Shown piece by piece: positions 26,201-33,837 of a stretch of DNA of 64,000 nucleotides. A program made the position numbers and the translations under genes. The notes beneath the pieces were generated by a model. It was given only the letters and a program-made list of their open reading frames with translations, made no database searches and was not told the DNA's origin. Location: positions 176,016 through 240,015 of the IMG/VR virus record IMGVR_UViG_3300047499_000113; one strand, given 5' to 3'. Position 1 is the stretch's first letter, and each line of letters starts with the position of its first letter. This stretch comes from a virus.

Positions 26201-27289
26201 CGTGAACTGCACGCCAGGGTCTCCACAGACCCACGCGGCTTGAGCGATCTCGTTCCACAGCTCACGTGCCTTGTACTTGTGAACTGTCTTGCCCGAGCGG
26301 CGTTCCTTCGTTTCCCACTGCCCGTCGTCGAGCATGGCCTGCATGAAGGAGTCCGGCACCGACACTGAGTTGTTGGCCGCCTGGAATCGAATCCGCTTGT
26401 AGGCCCCATTCGGATCGTCGTACGCAGCCGAGTAGCCCGCCGCCACGAGCGCGTGAGCAAGCTTCTCCTCTTCCGCCTTGCAGCGGATGAAGCCCGGACG
26501 TCCATCGCGAGTCTGTAGCACGTCGGGATGGTCCATGTCCATCACGACCATCTTGGCCGCGTTGCGTGTGGCGCCGCCTGACTTCATCGCCTTGGCGTAG
26601 GCGTCGAGTCCTTCCATCCACGAGATTGGACCGGACGTGTACGAGCCAGACGAGATCTTCTCGTAAGAGGAACGGAGCTTCGAGATGTTGGCGCCGGAAC
26701 CAGATCCTGAACGGAAAATCTTCATCTCCGCGGTCTGATACTTCATGATGTCTTCGATGGAGTCGTTGACATCTTGGATGAAGCACGCCGAGGCCATCTG
26801 AGCGCGGCCGGCGATACCGAGATTGAACCACACAGGCGAGTTGAACGCGCCGTACTGGTGGAGAAGAGCGTAGCAAAGCTCCTCCTCGAACACCTGCGCG
26901 TCCCTGTCCGTGTTGAAGTATTTCTGCTCCTCGGCCCAGCGGCGGAGAGTCGAGCATACGCGCTGGAAGACTTGCTTGACGGAAGTCTCACGCACGCCGT
27001 TGATCACGCGGAAGTATTTATCCGCAACGACGTTGATGTTGTTCTGAGTCCACCACGCGGGCACCTCGATGTCCTTCTGAAAGAACACCACGTCGCCCTT
27101 GGCGTTGCGGATCTCAGCATCGGCACGACGCCACTCCACCTCGTCGAAAGGATGGACGCCGTCCTTCGTGAAAACACGGGGCCAGTGACCAGCTTCTTTG
27201 GCGATGCGCGCTTGCTCCGACGACAGATCAGCACGGGTCCCTTTCAGGATCGGTACCACTTGTGCTGACATTACGCTAGCGCTTGACAT
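23204..27289 (-). CDS. nrdJ: Class II (B12-dependent) ribonucleotide reductase with intein
   Basis: 1361 residues including a 399-residue intein; the spliced product would be about 962 residues. GAFNSPVWFNLG and FRSGSGSGANISKLR lie before the intein. The catalytic NPCSE cysteine follows it, then DNTACNLCAINL and LGTISFLMGMSTTGIEPAFS. The C-terminal part carries a GYKGYIIVGEY segment and a Cys-rich tail (CARCGS...CYLCTSCG) for redox transfer. GAGGAGG lies 6 bases before the ATG, inside the end of the delta gene. It makes dNTP precursors without needing oxygen or a small subunit. Confidence 0.92.
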   Translation of the reverse strand: MSSASVMSAQVVPILKGTRADLSSEQARIAKEAGHWPRVFTKDGVHPFDEVEWRRADAEIRNAKGDVVFFQKDIEVPAWWTQNNINVVADKYFRVINGVRETSVKQVFQRVCSTLRRWAEEQKYFNTDRDAQVFEEELCYALLHQYGAFNSPVWFNLGIAGRAQMASACFIQDVNDSIEDIMKYQTAEMKIFRSGSGSGANISKLRSSYEKISSGSYTSGPISWMEGLDAYAKAMKSGGATRNAAKMVVMDMDHPDVLQTRDGRPGFIRCKAEEEKLAHALVAAGYSAAYDDPNGAYKRIRFQAANNSVSVPDSFMQAMLDDGQWETKERRSGKTVHKYKARELWNEIAQAAWVCGDPGVQFTDAINRWHTTPKSGPIRASNPCFHPDTRIATEHGLVRIEDLCSEFESFDSNKPTFRTLVQTPDGPQLKDAVVFPTGVHHLVEVHTRRGRVIKVTHDHRLMTKDGWVEARDLTDESILMLQAGQGAFSEKGAEPCLPTEAQKAFSAVDDRLMWHKLAGWVVGDGWVLRPLPCRNTHEVGLLFGRDDKDVLDTVSKFFERNDIPYSLKRQDGSVGESPDYVRIHRKAVWQLMSTLSCEPGTKAPVKKVMDAVFCSTRLEQLSFLSGLFSADGTFNIQPKKNVDARFSSTSLELLRGVQALLLNLGVNSTLYKDRRPGDKPSFTYTTKSGEVRTYPSKEKTNDLVITGQSLRTFKSLMLEVGLLSSRKQARLDEIPEGVNNNGRDQWTDEVVRVVDKGEQTLVYDITEPETSSLIADGVVAHNCSEFLHVDNTACNLCAINLTKFFDGRKFVKARFEQAVRLFSTSQMAIIDKADYPTEEIAHNSHKLRPIGTNYGDLGALLMKLGYGYDTDEGRAVAAQMASLMTGMVYVTAAKLAARVGSFPDFELNREDMLRVMKMHQEADATIIKRWHLESSPTGDDVVPTSAEVWREAIALGERYGYSVSQASLQAPLGTISFLMGMSTTGIEPAFSLVSYKSMVGGGSLRLVNTGVRDALLGLGYAEDQINTICKSLEDNGTIEGAPGLKPEHLPVFDCAMPSAPGGRYLSPMAHIKMMAAIQPLITCAMSKTVNLPSEITAEEIAKIYEESWRLGLKCIALYRDGCKASQPLSTKKDGDKEGIRPAPAPKAPPVDQLIAEAKAAGARREKLPAEVNSWRHKFEIDGYKGYIIVGEYADGRPGEVFLKLGKPGSTISGLIDGFTQLMSIALQYGVPLPKLIQSFVDTRFEPAGITSNKHIRFAKSLYDYLFKVLDVRYYGGSHSGLEEKLAQMKASEAPPPAMDVREGISKEPDSSTRIQAVATAEEPVPPRKNLGGPPCARCGSITQRNGSCYLCTSCGQTTGCS
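24944..26140 (-). mobile_element. LAGLIDADG intein within nrdJ
   Basis: Residues 384-782 of the precursor. It begins at Cys384 (CFHPDTRIATEHGLV), has block B-like VTHDHRLM, and ends ADGVVAHN before Cys783. Two LAGLIDADG-like helices (KLAGWVVGDG and FLSGLFSADG) mark a homing endonuclease domain. The +1 extein residue is the cysteine of NPCSE, the reductase thiyl-radical position, so an unspliced enzyme would be inactive. Confidence 0.92.
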
Positions 27290-28190
27290 CCTTCGCCTCC
27301 TCAGACAACCGAATCACTTCCAACTCCAGACCAAAGCGCGCCCAAGGACTACCGCGTTTGTGCGCGATGTCCAGGTCGCAAAGCGTGTCGATGGACCGTT
27401 GTAGCGACTGCTTGGTCCATAGACCCTTGCGAGTTACGTACATCCGCTTGAGAACAAACGGATGGACCCCGAGAGTTATGGCGGCCCGGTCGTCGGGTGC
27501 CTTGCTCTCCGCCAGCAGCTCGAACCGCAGCTGCTGAAGTACATGACGCTGCATGTACGCGAGGACCCACCCAGTCTCATCGGTGCGCTCCTGGAGCTTG
27601 TCGAGAAAAGCGAGCGCTCTGGCGGTTTGTCCGTCGCATAACGAGTCAACAACTTCTTTCGGGGTCAGCTCGGCAGAGAAACAGAGGAGGGAGCGTGCTG
27701 CGTCCGGTGATACGACGCTACCTTTTGGCGTGACCAATGCAAGCTTGTCCACCTCTGTAGCGAGCTTACGAAGACTGCTTCCAGAGTTCACAAAAAGAGC
27801 ACCCGCTACTCTCGATAGATCTATGTTGTGCCTTTGACCCTCTTTTAGGATCCAGCCGAGCACTTCGTTGTTTTCCGGATATGACTTCAATTTTGGAAAT
27901 TTCAACGCGCGCTTGGCCTTCGGGTGCGTGAGTGGCTTCTTGCTGAGGACAATCAGCGTGTCATGCTCGTTGACGGGGAGCGCAGGCACCTCCTTAGCAT
28001 CCCAAATGACGTACGCGCGCTTTCCTCCGCCAAGGAGGCAGCACGACGACTCCTGCAGATATTCATCGAGCCCCGCTGAAGTGGCATCGAATTGCAGCAC
28101 TTCTTCAGCGAGACTGAGACGAGCCTCGTCCTGAGCGGCCCGCTCCATCAACAGCTCTTCCTCGCCACTGATGAGGACCAAGACCGGCAT
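27276..28190 (-). CDS. holA: DNA polymerase III delta subunit
   Basis: 304 residues from the ATG at 28190. MPVLVLISGEEELLMERA is the HolA N-terminus, followed by a cryptic AAA+ fold with HDTLIVLSKKPL, then NSGSSLRKLATEVDKLAL and the helical collar (LAYMQRHVLQQLRFE). Delta opens the clamp. It lies directly after delta-prime and overlaps nrdJ by 14 bases. Confidence 0.85.
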   Translation of the reverse strand: MPVLVLISGEEELLMERAAQDEARLSLAEEVLQFDATSAGLDEYLQESSCCLLGGGKRAYVIWDAKEVPALPVNEHDTLIVLSKKPLTHPKAKRALKFPKLKSYPENNEVLGWILKEGQRHNIDLSRVAGALFVNSGSSLRKLATEVDKLALVTPKGSVVSPDAARSLLCFSAELTPKEVVDSLCDGQTARALAFLDKLQERTDETGWVLAYMQRHVLQQLRFELLAESKAPDDRAAITLGVHPFVLKRMYVTRKGLWTKQSLQRSIDTLCDLDIAHKRGSPWARFGLELEVIRLSEEAKDVKR

Positions 28191-28201
28191 GGACTGGTAG
28201 C

Positions 28202-29023
28202 TTACACCAGAGACACCAGATGGGTAGCCATTCTCAGCCAATGGATCTCGGCGCTCGCGGACGGCACGGAGAGTAGAGCGGAGCTGTATCTGAGAATCGT
28301 CACCAACTGATCGGTCGTGGCTTTCTTGAACTTCGCTGCGGTGAGCGCTGCTTCGCGACAAACGTGCGCTACGCACTCTCGTTGCAGGGGTTCTTTGGCC
28401 TCTTTGACGACCTCCGGTACGGAGTCAGTCAGTAGACTGGCCTTGCCCTCGCACGCACGCATGAGGATGTCGAACAACTCGGCGTGCTTGGTGCCGCCCT
28501 CGTTTTCGAACATAGCATGGAAGAGTCCGGGCCGTCCGCCACACAAGATGAGCGCTTTGCTGTCTTCGCCGGATCCGAAGGCGACGGCGAAGTTGCGCAT
28601 CTCCATGAGAGACAAGAGCTTCCATCGAATGGTGCAACGGAATCTCGAGCGGATCGCGGGCTGCAGGAGCCCATCGTCCGGCACCACAAACACGATGCAC
28701 GAATGATCGCCCGGCTGCTCGAGAAGCTTGAGATACGCGTCCTGCGCAGCCTCCGTCATCGTATGCGCATCATCAACGATGACGTACCTATTCGGTGACG
28801 AGAGCGGGTGCGTCTTGCAGAATTCGACCGCCTCGCGAGCCGAATCGATACTTTTGTCTGCCAGGAAGAGATCCGTCTCTGCCGTCAGCTCAGATAGGGT
28901 GTCCCTCAGGAACGTCGCTTTGCCCACGTGCGACGGACCCGTCAGGCACAGACTCCTGGCCGAGCTGTCCAGAGCCACCTTCAGCTTCGACTGCGCTGGG
29001 GAGTTGCCGAAGATTTGCGTCAA
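28202..29023 (-). CDS. holB: DNA polymerase III delta-prime subunit
   Basis: 273 residues from a TTG start. GPSHVGKATFLRDTL is a P-loop, RYVIVDDAHTMTEAAQDAYL the Walker B/sensor region, LLEQPGDHSCIVFVV sensor 1, and AIRSRFRCTIRW the SRC-like arginine finger. It completes the clamp loader with DnaX and HolA. The start overlaps the end of the zinc-ribbon frame upstream. Confidence 0.85.
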   Translation of the reverse strand: MTQIFGNSPAQSKLKVALDSSARSLCLTGPSHVGKATFLRDTLSELTAETDLFLADKSIDSAREAVEFCKTHPLSSPNRYVIVDDAHTMTEAAQDAYLKLLEQPGDHSCIVFVVPDDGLLQPAIRSRFRCTIRWKLLSLMEMRNFAVAFGSGEDSKALILCGGRPGLFHAMFENEGGTKHAELFDILMRACEGKASLLTDSVPEVVKEAKEPLQRECVAHVCREAALTAAKFKKATTDQLVTILRYSSALLSVPSASAEIHWLRMATHLVSLV

Positions 29024-29153
29024 CGTCAGGACCTCGAAGCTCGATGAGTTCGAACTTCACCTGAAAGATACAACGACACTTCAGGCAGACGAGCTGGTTG
29101 ACGTAACCGCAAGCCTCCAGCGGGCTATTGCAGTGCAGACAGAAGAAGGTCAC
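28890..29153 (-). CDS. Putative four-cysteine zinc-ribbon protein
   Basis: 87 residues from a GTG overlapping the previous stop (GTGA). FCLHCNSP and VCLKCRCIF give two CxxC pairs. The C-terminal third overlaps the start of holB in another frame and is less protein-like, so the true end may differ. The function is unknown. Confidence 0.5.
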   Translation of the reverse strand: MTFFCLHCNSPLEACGYVNQLVCLKCRCIFQVKFELIELRGPDVDANLRQLPSAVEAEGGSGQLGQESVPDGSVARGQSDVPEGHPI

Positions 29154-29425
29154 GCGCCAGAGAACTGACCGCCCATGTCGACCGACCACTGGAAATGGCA
29201 CTTGCAGCACTCGAAGGAGGCCACCTTGCCACCAGTTCCGGGATTGGGCGTCGTGTTGAACGCGCGCTTGCTGTCGCAGTATTGACCCTTGGTCTTGATG
29301 TCCTTGCCGCGCTGGCAGGGCATGTTGACTTCAGGTCCGGGGTTGTTCTTGCCCGGCCTCTTGCCGACGAACGAAACTGCCTTGGGACCACTTTCCTGGG
29401 CCGGAGCCTTATCTGTTTTGGGCAT
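29150..29425 (-). CDS. Hypothetical Cys-rich small protein
   Basis: 91 residues. A Lys/Pro-rich N-terminus (APAQESGPKAVSFVGKRPGK) precedes CQRG, QYCDSK and ECCKCHFQW, which could bind zinc. GAGGT lies about 7 bases before the ATG. It lies upstream of the delta-prime cluster. The function is unknown. Confidence 0.6.
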   Translation of the reverse strand: MPKTDKAPAQESGPKAVSFVGKRPGKNNPGPEVNMPCQRGKDIKTKGQYCDSKRAFNTTPNPGTGGKVASFECCKCHFQWSVDMGGQFSGA

Positions 29426-29786
29426 CGAAGGTACCTCGTCCAGCGAACTGTACCTGCAGAGCCCCCGTGATGCGACTCAACCGGCTCGCCTGCGATTCCA
29501 TAGGGAATAGAGGCATGGGCAGAGTGTTGACGATCTGCATACAGATGAGGTAGTCTGCATAGAGCAGCCACAGCTGGCTCAGGGGTCCCGGCCCTCTTCC
29601 TCGAGAGAGGAAGACGATCTTGTTGCCGAGAGGGTCCGACTGGATGTCCGCCTGCACAAGCGGCGCAGTGCCGTTGTAGCTGAACATGTCGAGCACCCAC
29701 TGCGGAAGCACCGTCGTGGCGAAATAAGTCGACACCGGCGTGATGGCCCGGCCTTGAAGTCTCTTGCCGGCGAGCGACCCGTCCAT
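29409..29786 (-). CDS. Hypothetical protein
   Basis: 125 residues, beta-rich, with a hydrophobic central stretch (LWLLYADYLICMQIVNTLP). No family is recognised. It is packed between the sigma-like operon and the zinc protein in the minus-strand run, with a 17-base overlap downstream. Confidence 0.55.
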   Translation of the reverse strand: MDGSLAGKRLQGRAITPVSTYFATTVLPQWVLDMFSYNGTAPLVQADIQSDPLGNKIVFLSRGRGPGPLSQLWLLYADYLICMQIVNTLPMPLFPMESQASRLSRITGALQVQFAGRGTFDAQNR

Positions 29787-29791
29787 GACGG

Positions 29792-30955
29792 CTACGACCA
29801 GTCGGGCTTCACCGACTTGGATGCAACCCGAGCTGCGATGCTGAGAGCGCGAGCCAACGGCAGCTCCGACGCCACCTGCTCTTCACCCTCCGCCTTGCCC
29901 TTGCCCGGGTTCTCCTCGGCCTTGATGGCGTCCACGTCGACGCCTTCCTTCTTCAGCTTCTTGGCGAGAGAGTCGTACGACTTCTTCTCGGATGGAGTGA
30001 GCGTGCCCTGCTCCTCCTTCCACTTGAAACGCGCGACCTTGCGCTCGTCGATGCCGCGCTGGTAGTCCAGCTTGTCCTGGACCTTCTTCTTCTCCATGCG
30101 GCGCACGGCGCTCGGATCGACGTCGCCGAAGAATGTTTCCTTCAGCTGATCGTAGGCCGCGGGCTCCATGTACTCATCGAGATACTTCCAGATCTCGTCG
30201 AGGAGCTTCTTGCGCAGGTCGCCCACGAAGCCCGACCAGCGCTTCTCGTGCTTCTTGTACAGCTCCGGGTGCTTGTCCTTGAGCGCCGAAGCCTGGCCCA
30301 TGTTCTCCTTGATGTCGGAGCCGAATGAGCCGATGTTGTCCTCGAAGATGAGGTCGAACAAAGCACGTGTCTCGGGCGAGAGAGTCGCCTTCAGGTCGTT
30401 GACATGCTCGTCGATGAGGTCGATGAATTCCTTGACGGCTGCCTTGTCATCCAGGGCCTTGCCAAGAGCGGACTCGGGGTCCGTAGGCATGCGGCCCTCG
30501 CCACCCTCCGGCGAGCCACCGCCCTCGGGGCGCTGACCGTAGGCTTCGTCCACGCCCTTCTCGCGCTTCTTCTGGCGCGTCTTGCCCATCGACTCCGAAA
30601 TCGCGCGCCGGCGCACGTTCGTGTAGATGGCGTCCAGGGCGTCCTGCCACTTGGGGAAGTCCTTCTTGAAATCCCAGTTCTTGCTGACCAAGTAGGTCAG
30701 AAAGTCCTGGATGACGTCCTGGGCGCGCGTCTCGTCCTGCTGAACTTGCTTCTTCGCAATGTTCATCAGCTTGGCGCCGACCGCCTGCGGGTCCAGGTCG
30801 ATCTTCTCGCCAGGATAGGACTTCTTCAGGACCTCGAGCAGGCCCTTGCCGATGCCGGTGTTGACGTCAGCGTAGAGGCGGAACATGGCCAGAAGCAGTC
30901 GGATGGAGGGTGCAATTCCATGCATGGGCGCGCTCGTGACCATCACCAAAAGCAC
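29792..30955 (-). CDS. Large helical protein, weakly sigma-like
   Basis: 387 residues from a GTG. AQDVIQDFLTYLVSKNWDFK followed by ALDAIYTNVRRRAISE faintly resembles sigma region 2, and LSPETRALFDLIFEDN region 4, but no clear HTH is visible. The C-terminus (SIAARVASKSV) echoes the RIAAR motif at other N-termini. It is highly Lys/Glu-rich. It is co-oriented with the sigma-like gene 11 bases upstream. A transcription role is a guess. Confidence 0.6.
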   Translation of the reverse strand: MLLVMVTSAPMHGIAPSIRLLLAMFRLYADVNTGIGKGLLEVLKKSYPGEKIDLDPQAVGAKLMNIAKKQVQQDETRAQDVIQDFLTYLVSKNWDFKKDFPKWQDALDAIYTNVRRRAISESMGKTRQKKREKGVDEAYGQRPEGGGSPEGGEGRMPTDPESALGKALDDKAAVKEFIDLIDEHVNDLKATLSPETRALFDLIFEDNIGSFGSDIKENMGQASALKDKHPELYKKHEKRWSGFVGDLRKKLLDEIWKYLDEYMEPAAYDQLKETFFGDVDPSAVRRMEKKKVQDKLDYQRGIDERKVARFKWKEEQGTLTPSEKKSYDSLAKKLKKEGVDVDAIKAEENPGKGKAEGEEQVASELPLARALSIAARVASKSVKPDWS

Positions 30956-30966
30956 CCACCAAAGCT

Positions 30967-32499
30967 CTAACCCGCATGGGCGACACGATTGTCGTTCGCG
31001 AGAGAGCGGTTGATAGCCGCCGTGACACGCTCTTCCGATACGTGGAACCGGGCCGAAATTCCGGGGATGCCCATGCCCATATCGAAGAGGGAGGAGAACA
31101 GTTCGGTCCTGGCCAGCACGACCGGCCCGAACAGGGCCGTGCCGGCGATGTCAGCCACGGTGCAACCGTGTTTGGAGGCGATGCGCTCGGCCATCTCGTC
31201 CGTGACGACGTCCGGCATGTCCTGCGCCTGAAGCTTGCGGTGCGCGCTCGCAATGAGGCGGTGGACCTTGGCCACCGGCAAGTCGGATTTCTCCGAGTAT
31301 TGCCGAACGCTCATGTCGCCGAGATCCACCGACACGAGGACGTCTGCCTCCTCGTCCGACAGATTGGCCGAGTCGACCAGGCGCTTGACGTCATGCCAGC
31401 CCTCGGCCTGCACGAACTTGCTGATGGCGCCGTTGTCGCGGATGACACGCTGGATGGTGGACGGGTCGTCGCTTTCCTTGTCGTCGGAGTCCCAGGCGAC
31501 CGTCTCCTTGTCGCTGAATTCGGGCGACATGCCCTTGTTGAGGACCATCGTCGAGAGGTCCTCTGCACGACCCATGCGCTTGAAGTCGTTGACGACTTCG
31601 TGGTCGATCACCATCTCGGCGTACTTGAGCAGGCCCGCATCGATCCCGTGCTTCGGATCGCGCCGCATGATGTAGAGCGGGGAGCTTTTCACGAGGTTCT
31701 GCCGGCGCCAGTCGCGCAGGAACGGCCGCAGTTGCGAGTCGTTCCAGCGGAGCTTGCGAACCGCGTCGACCACGTCCGCGCTGCTCCAGCGATGCGAGAG
31801 CGACAGCCCGCGCGAACGTAGCAGCTCGCGCCCGTGGTCGCAAACCGGGCACGCCTGCACACGAGAAAGGTGGTAGTGGTTGCTGCAGTAGCCCATCGCG
31901 TAGTGCTTGCGGTTGCAGTCGCCGTAGCCGCACAGGTCGCCACGCTTAGGGATGGACTCGATCTTCTCCTGGCACTCGTGCTCGGTCAGCTCCGAGGGCT
32001 TGAGCTTGCCCTGCCGGTAGAGCGACTCGAGCGCGCCGAAGTCGTTCGGCCCGTAGCCCAGCAGGCGCAGCACCTTCGTCGAGTCGATGGTGTGGCTCTG
32101 GATGGAGTAGAAGTAGCGCTCGTAGTCGAACTTCGCGTAGTCGAGAAGATCCGACACACGGAAGATGGACGTGTCGAGCGCGGGGTCGCTGCGACGCTTG
32201 CCGTAGACGGGGACGACCGCGCCCGTGTACGTGAGCATCACGCCGCCGAGGATGAGTTCGGCCTGCTTCTTGTCGACCAGCTCGTCGGTCAGGTGCTTGA
32301 AGAACCAGCGACCGATGAAGTTCTTGGACAGGAGGCGCAACCGCACGTTCTGCGCGGTGTCCTGGCAGCGCTCCTTATCGCGCTTGAAGTGCCGCGCCAC
32401 CTTGCCCGCAGTCCAGTGATACCACTGCTTGAGGAAAGACTGGTTGGTGGGAATGGCGATGGGGTGAAGCGCAGGCACAGACAGAGACGACCGGCTCAT
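30967..32499 (-). CDS. Sigma-factor-like protein with internal zinc finger
   Basis: 510 residues. KVARHFKRDKERCQDTAQNV and nearby helices (25-75) resemble sigma region 2. CGYGDCNRKHYAMGYCSNHYH...CPVCDHG (190-225) is a zinc-binding insert. LSDEEADVLVSVDLGDMSVR followed by QYSEKSDLPVAKVHRLIASA (about 390-430) resembles region 4, and HVSEERVTAAINRSL is a further HTH. It probably binds host RNA polymerase to read phage promoters. An iteron cluster and a GTACAAT element lie upstream. Confidence 0.65.
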   Translation of the reverse strand: MSRSSLSVPALHPIAIPTNQSFLKQWYHWTAGKVARHFKRDKERCQDTAQNVRLRLLSKNFIGRWFFKHLTDELVDKKQAELILGGVMLTYTGAVVPVYGKRRSDPALDTSIFRVSDLLDYAKFDYERYFYSIQSHTIDSTKVLRLLGYGPNDFGALESLYRQGKLKPSELTEHECQEKIESIPKRGDLCGYGDCNRKHYAMGYCSNHYHLSRVQACPVCDHGRELLRSRGLSLSHRWSSADVVDAVRKLRWNDSQLRPFLRDWRRQNLVKSSPLYIMRRDPKHGIDAGLLKYAEMVIDHEVVNDFKRMGRAEDLSTMVLNKGMSPEFSDKETVAWDSDDKESDDPSTIQRVIRDNGAISKFVQAEGWHDVKRLVDSANLSDEEADVLVSVDLGDMSVRQYSEKSDLPVAKVHRLIASAHRKLQAQDMPDVVTDEMAERIASKHGCTVADIAGTALFGPVVLARTELFSSLFDMGMGIPGISARFHVSEERVTAAINRSLANDNRVAHAG

Positions 32500-32669
32500 C
32501 TTTTCGCATCTCCGTGCGGCGGTTGTACCGCCGGCTGAGTGGAGGGTTGCTGCTACTCGAGAATGCCCGCCCTATGCGGACTGGGCGGAGAGTACAGAGC
32601 CTAGCATGGTGACTAGGCTGCCACAATCATTCGCGAACAAACTGGAAACCGCTTCGATAACTTACACTC

Positions 32670-32793
32670 TGTGGGTGAACTGTGGACGGATCTGTGGAAG
32701 ACTTGTGGATGTTGTAATTGTACGCCTCAAAAAGGCTCGAAAAACCCGGCTCCGAATGCGTCCACAGGCTGTGGACGCGAAGACCTGTGGACG
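32670..32793. repeat. Helically phased TGTGGA iteron cluster
   Basis: TGTGG begins at 32670, 32681, 32693, 32704, 32770 and 32786. The first four are 11-12 bp apart and the fifth is 66 bp (six turns) further. GTCCACAG-G-CTGTGGAC makes an inverted pair at 32760-32776. TGTGGAT at 32704 resembles half of a DnaA box (TGTGGATAA). It is a candidate replication origin or operator. Confidence 0.65.
32717..32723 (-). promoter_or_regulatory. GTACAAT -10 within iterons
   Basis: GTACAAT on the minus strand, flanked by iterons, about 220 bases before the sigma-like gene. It is the likely operon promoter, so iteron-bound protein could control it. Confidence 0.4.
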
Positions 32794-32818
32794 AACACGT
32801 CAAATTATGAATACGTTT

Positions 32819-32844
32819 CGGGGCCATCCGAACGGATGACCCCG
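32819..32844. terminator. 12-bp-stem hairpin
   Basis: CGGGGCCATCCG and CGGATGACCCCG are separated by AA, pairing except for one C/A mismatch. It lies 35 bases past the stop of the secreted lysozyme-like gene on minus. No T-run follows, so it may be a Rho-independent-like pause site or part of the control region. Confidence 0.4.
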
Positions 32845-32878
32845 ATTCGCCGGTCCAGAATACCGCAGAAATACCCGA

Positions 32879-33739
32879 TCAGGGGTTCGCGGAAACCTGG
32901 GCCTCGGTGAAGTGGAAAGGATGCGCTCGGCTGTAGCGCTCCGCCCAGTCATAGCGAACGTCGCCTTTGGGGCAGTCACCCATCTCGCCCGTGAACTGGC
33001 ACAAGCGAGCGTGATTGCGGATGCTGCGGCGAGCGATGTGAAGGGCCACGCGACACGCCGACTGGCGATTGAGCATCCCTGCGGGCGTCACGAGCGTGCC
33101 GTCGTCGGGCTCCTGATCGGCGTACGTCCACTCTTGCTTGTTGATGTCGCGAGTGTCGTCGTCGTAGTTGGCTGGGATGGTGTAGATGCCGCCTCTGTCA
33201 GGATGGACTTGCCAGATGCTGTGAGCAAGCCCGCCATCGCAGAAGCCCGACCAGCCCATGGTCTTGCGCCCCTCCTCGGACGCGCGCCATACGCGGTCGT
33301 TGCATTTGCCCTCGTCCACGTAAGCGAGAAAGCTCGTCTCGTGGAAAGCGATGGACACCATCATAGTCGCCGTACGTGCCTTTGTGGAGTCGTCCCTCCA
33401 CATCGGAGGCTCGGTTGGGTCGAGAACCACCGTCGCGATGTCGCGAGAGATGTCCTCGTATGAGGCACTGCGACCGGGGATCGGAGTGACCGCCGATTTC
33501 ATTGCCGTCAAGAGGTAGTCAGCGAGTTGCCCAACCTTGGCATTGTCCTTCTTCTCGGAAGTTGCCTCCGGCTGTACAGGCACCTCTGTGGGGATGAGCA
33601 CGGCTGCACTGTTGACTGACTGCATCGAGGCCACTGCCACAGAAGCCTTCGGCTGTTCTGCCGAGGCCACTGCAACGATGACCACAAATGCGGCCAGGCC
33701 ACAGAGGGCCGCGGCGCACCGGATCAGAGTCTTGTACAT
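32879..33739 (-). CDS. Secreted lysozyme/transglycosylase-like protein
   Basis: 286 residues. The ATG at 33739 has AAGGAG 7 bases upstream. MYKTLIRCAAALCGLAAFVV and the following residues to ASA form a signal peptide. The SLT-like core includes VSIAFHETSFLAYVDEG (candidate catalytic Glu in HETSF) and GLAHSIWQVHPDRGG. Cysteines in the core could form disulfides. It may act on peptidoglycan from the periplasm for lysis or superinfection control. The family call is from motif pattern. Confidence 0.7.
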   Translation of the reverse strand: MYKTLIRCAAALCGLAAFVVIVAVASAEQPKASVAVASMQSVNSAAVLIPTEVPVQPEATSEKKDNAKVGQLADYLLTAMKSAVTPIPGRSASYEDISRDIATVVLDPTEPPMWRDDSTKARTATMMVSIAFHETSFLAYVDEGKCNDRVWRASEEGRKTMGWSGFCDGGLAHSIWQVHPDRGGIYTIPANYDDDTRDINKQEWTYADQEPDDGTLVTPAGMLNRQSACRVALHIARRSIRNHARLCQFTGEMGDCPKGDVRYDWAERYSRAHPFHFTEAQVSANP

Positions 33740-33784
33740 CACGAATCTCCTTGTATGGGGTCTTGAAGGAAGAAAGAGGAGCCG

Positions 33785-33808
33785 GAGCAGTATACAATTG
33801 TACTGCTC
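33785..33808. promoter_or_regulatory. 24-bp near-palindrome over a -10 element
   Basis: Arms GAGCAG and CTGCTC surround the palindromic core TACAATTGTA. On minus the core supplies GTACAAT (33797-33803) about 57 bases before the start of the secreted protein. The arrangement suits a repressor operator covering a promoter. Confidence 0.5.
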
Positions 33809-33837
33809 AGACTTGAAACTGGCAAATAAAATTCGAG

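Larger units (their letters stand above)
32500..32878. other. 379-base non-coding region, possible origin or control region
   Basis: No convincing gene. It contains six TGTGG-type iterons plus one inverted copy (32670-32791), a minus-strand GTACAAT (32717-32723), an A/T-richer centre and a long hairpin at 32819-32844. It is the longest clearly gene-free stretch in the window. Confidence 0.6.

Noticed and set aside
29125-29700. 191-residue minus frame over the small zinc and hypothetical genes
   Set aside because: It overlaps two better-supported genes and is Arg/Pro/Ser-rich as expected of an out-of-frame reading.
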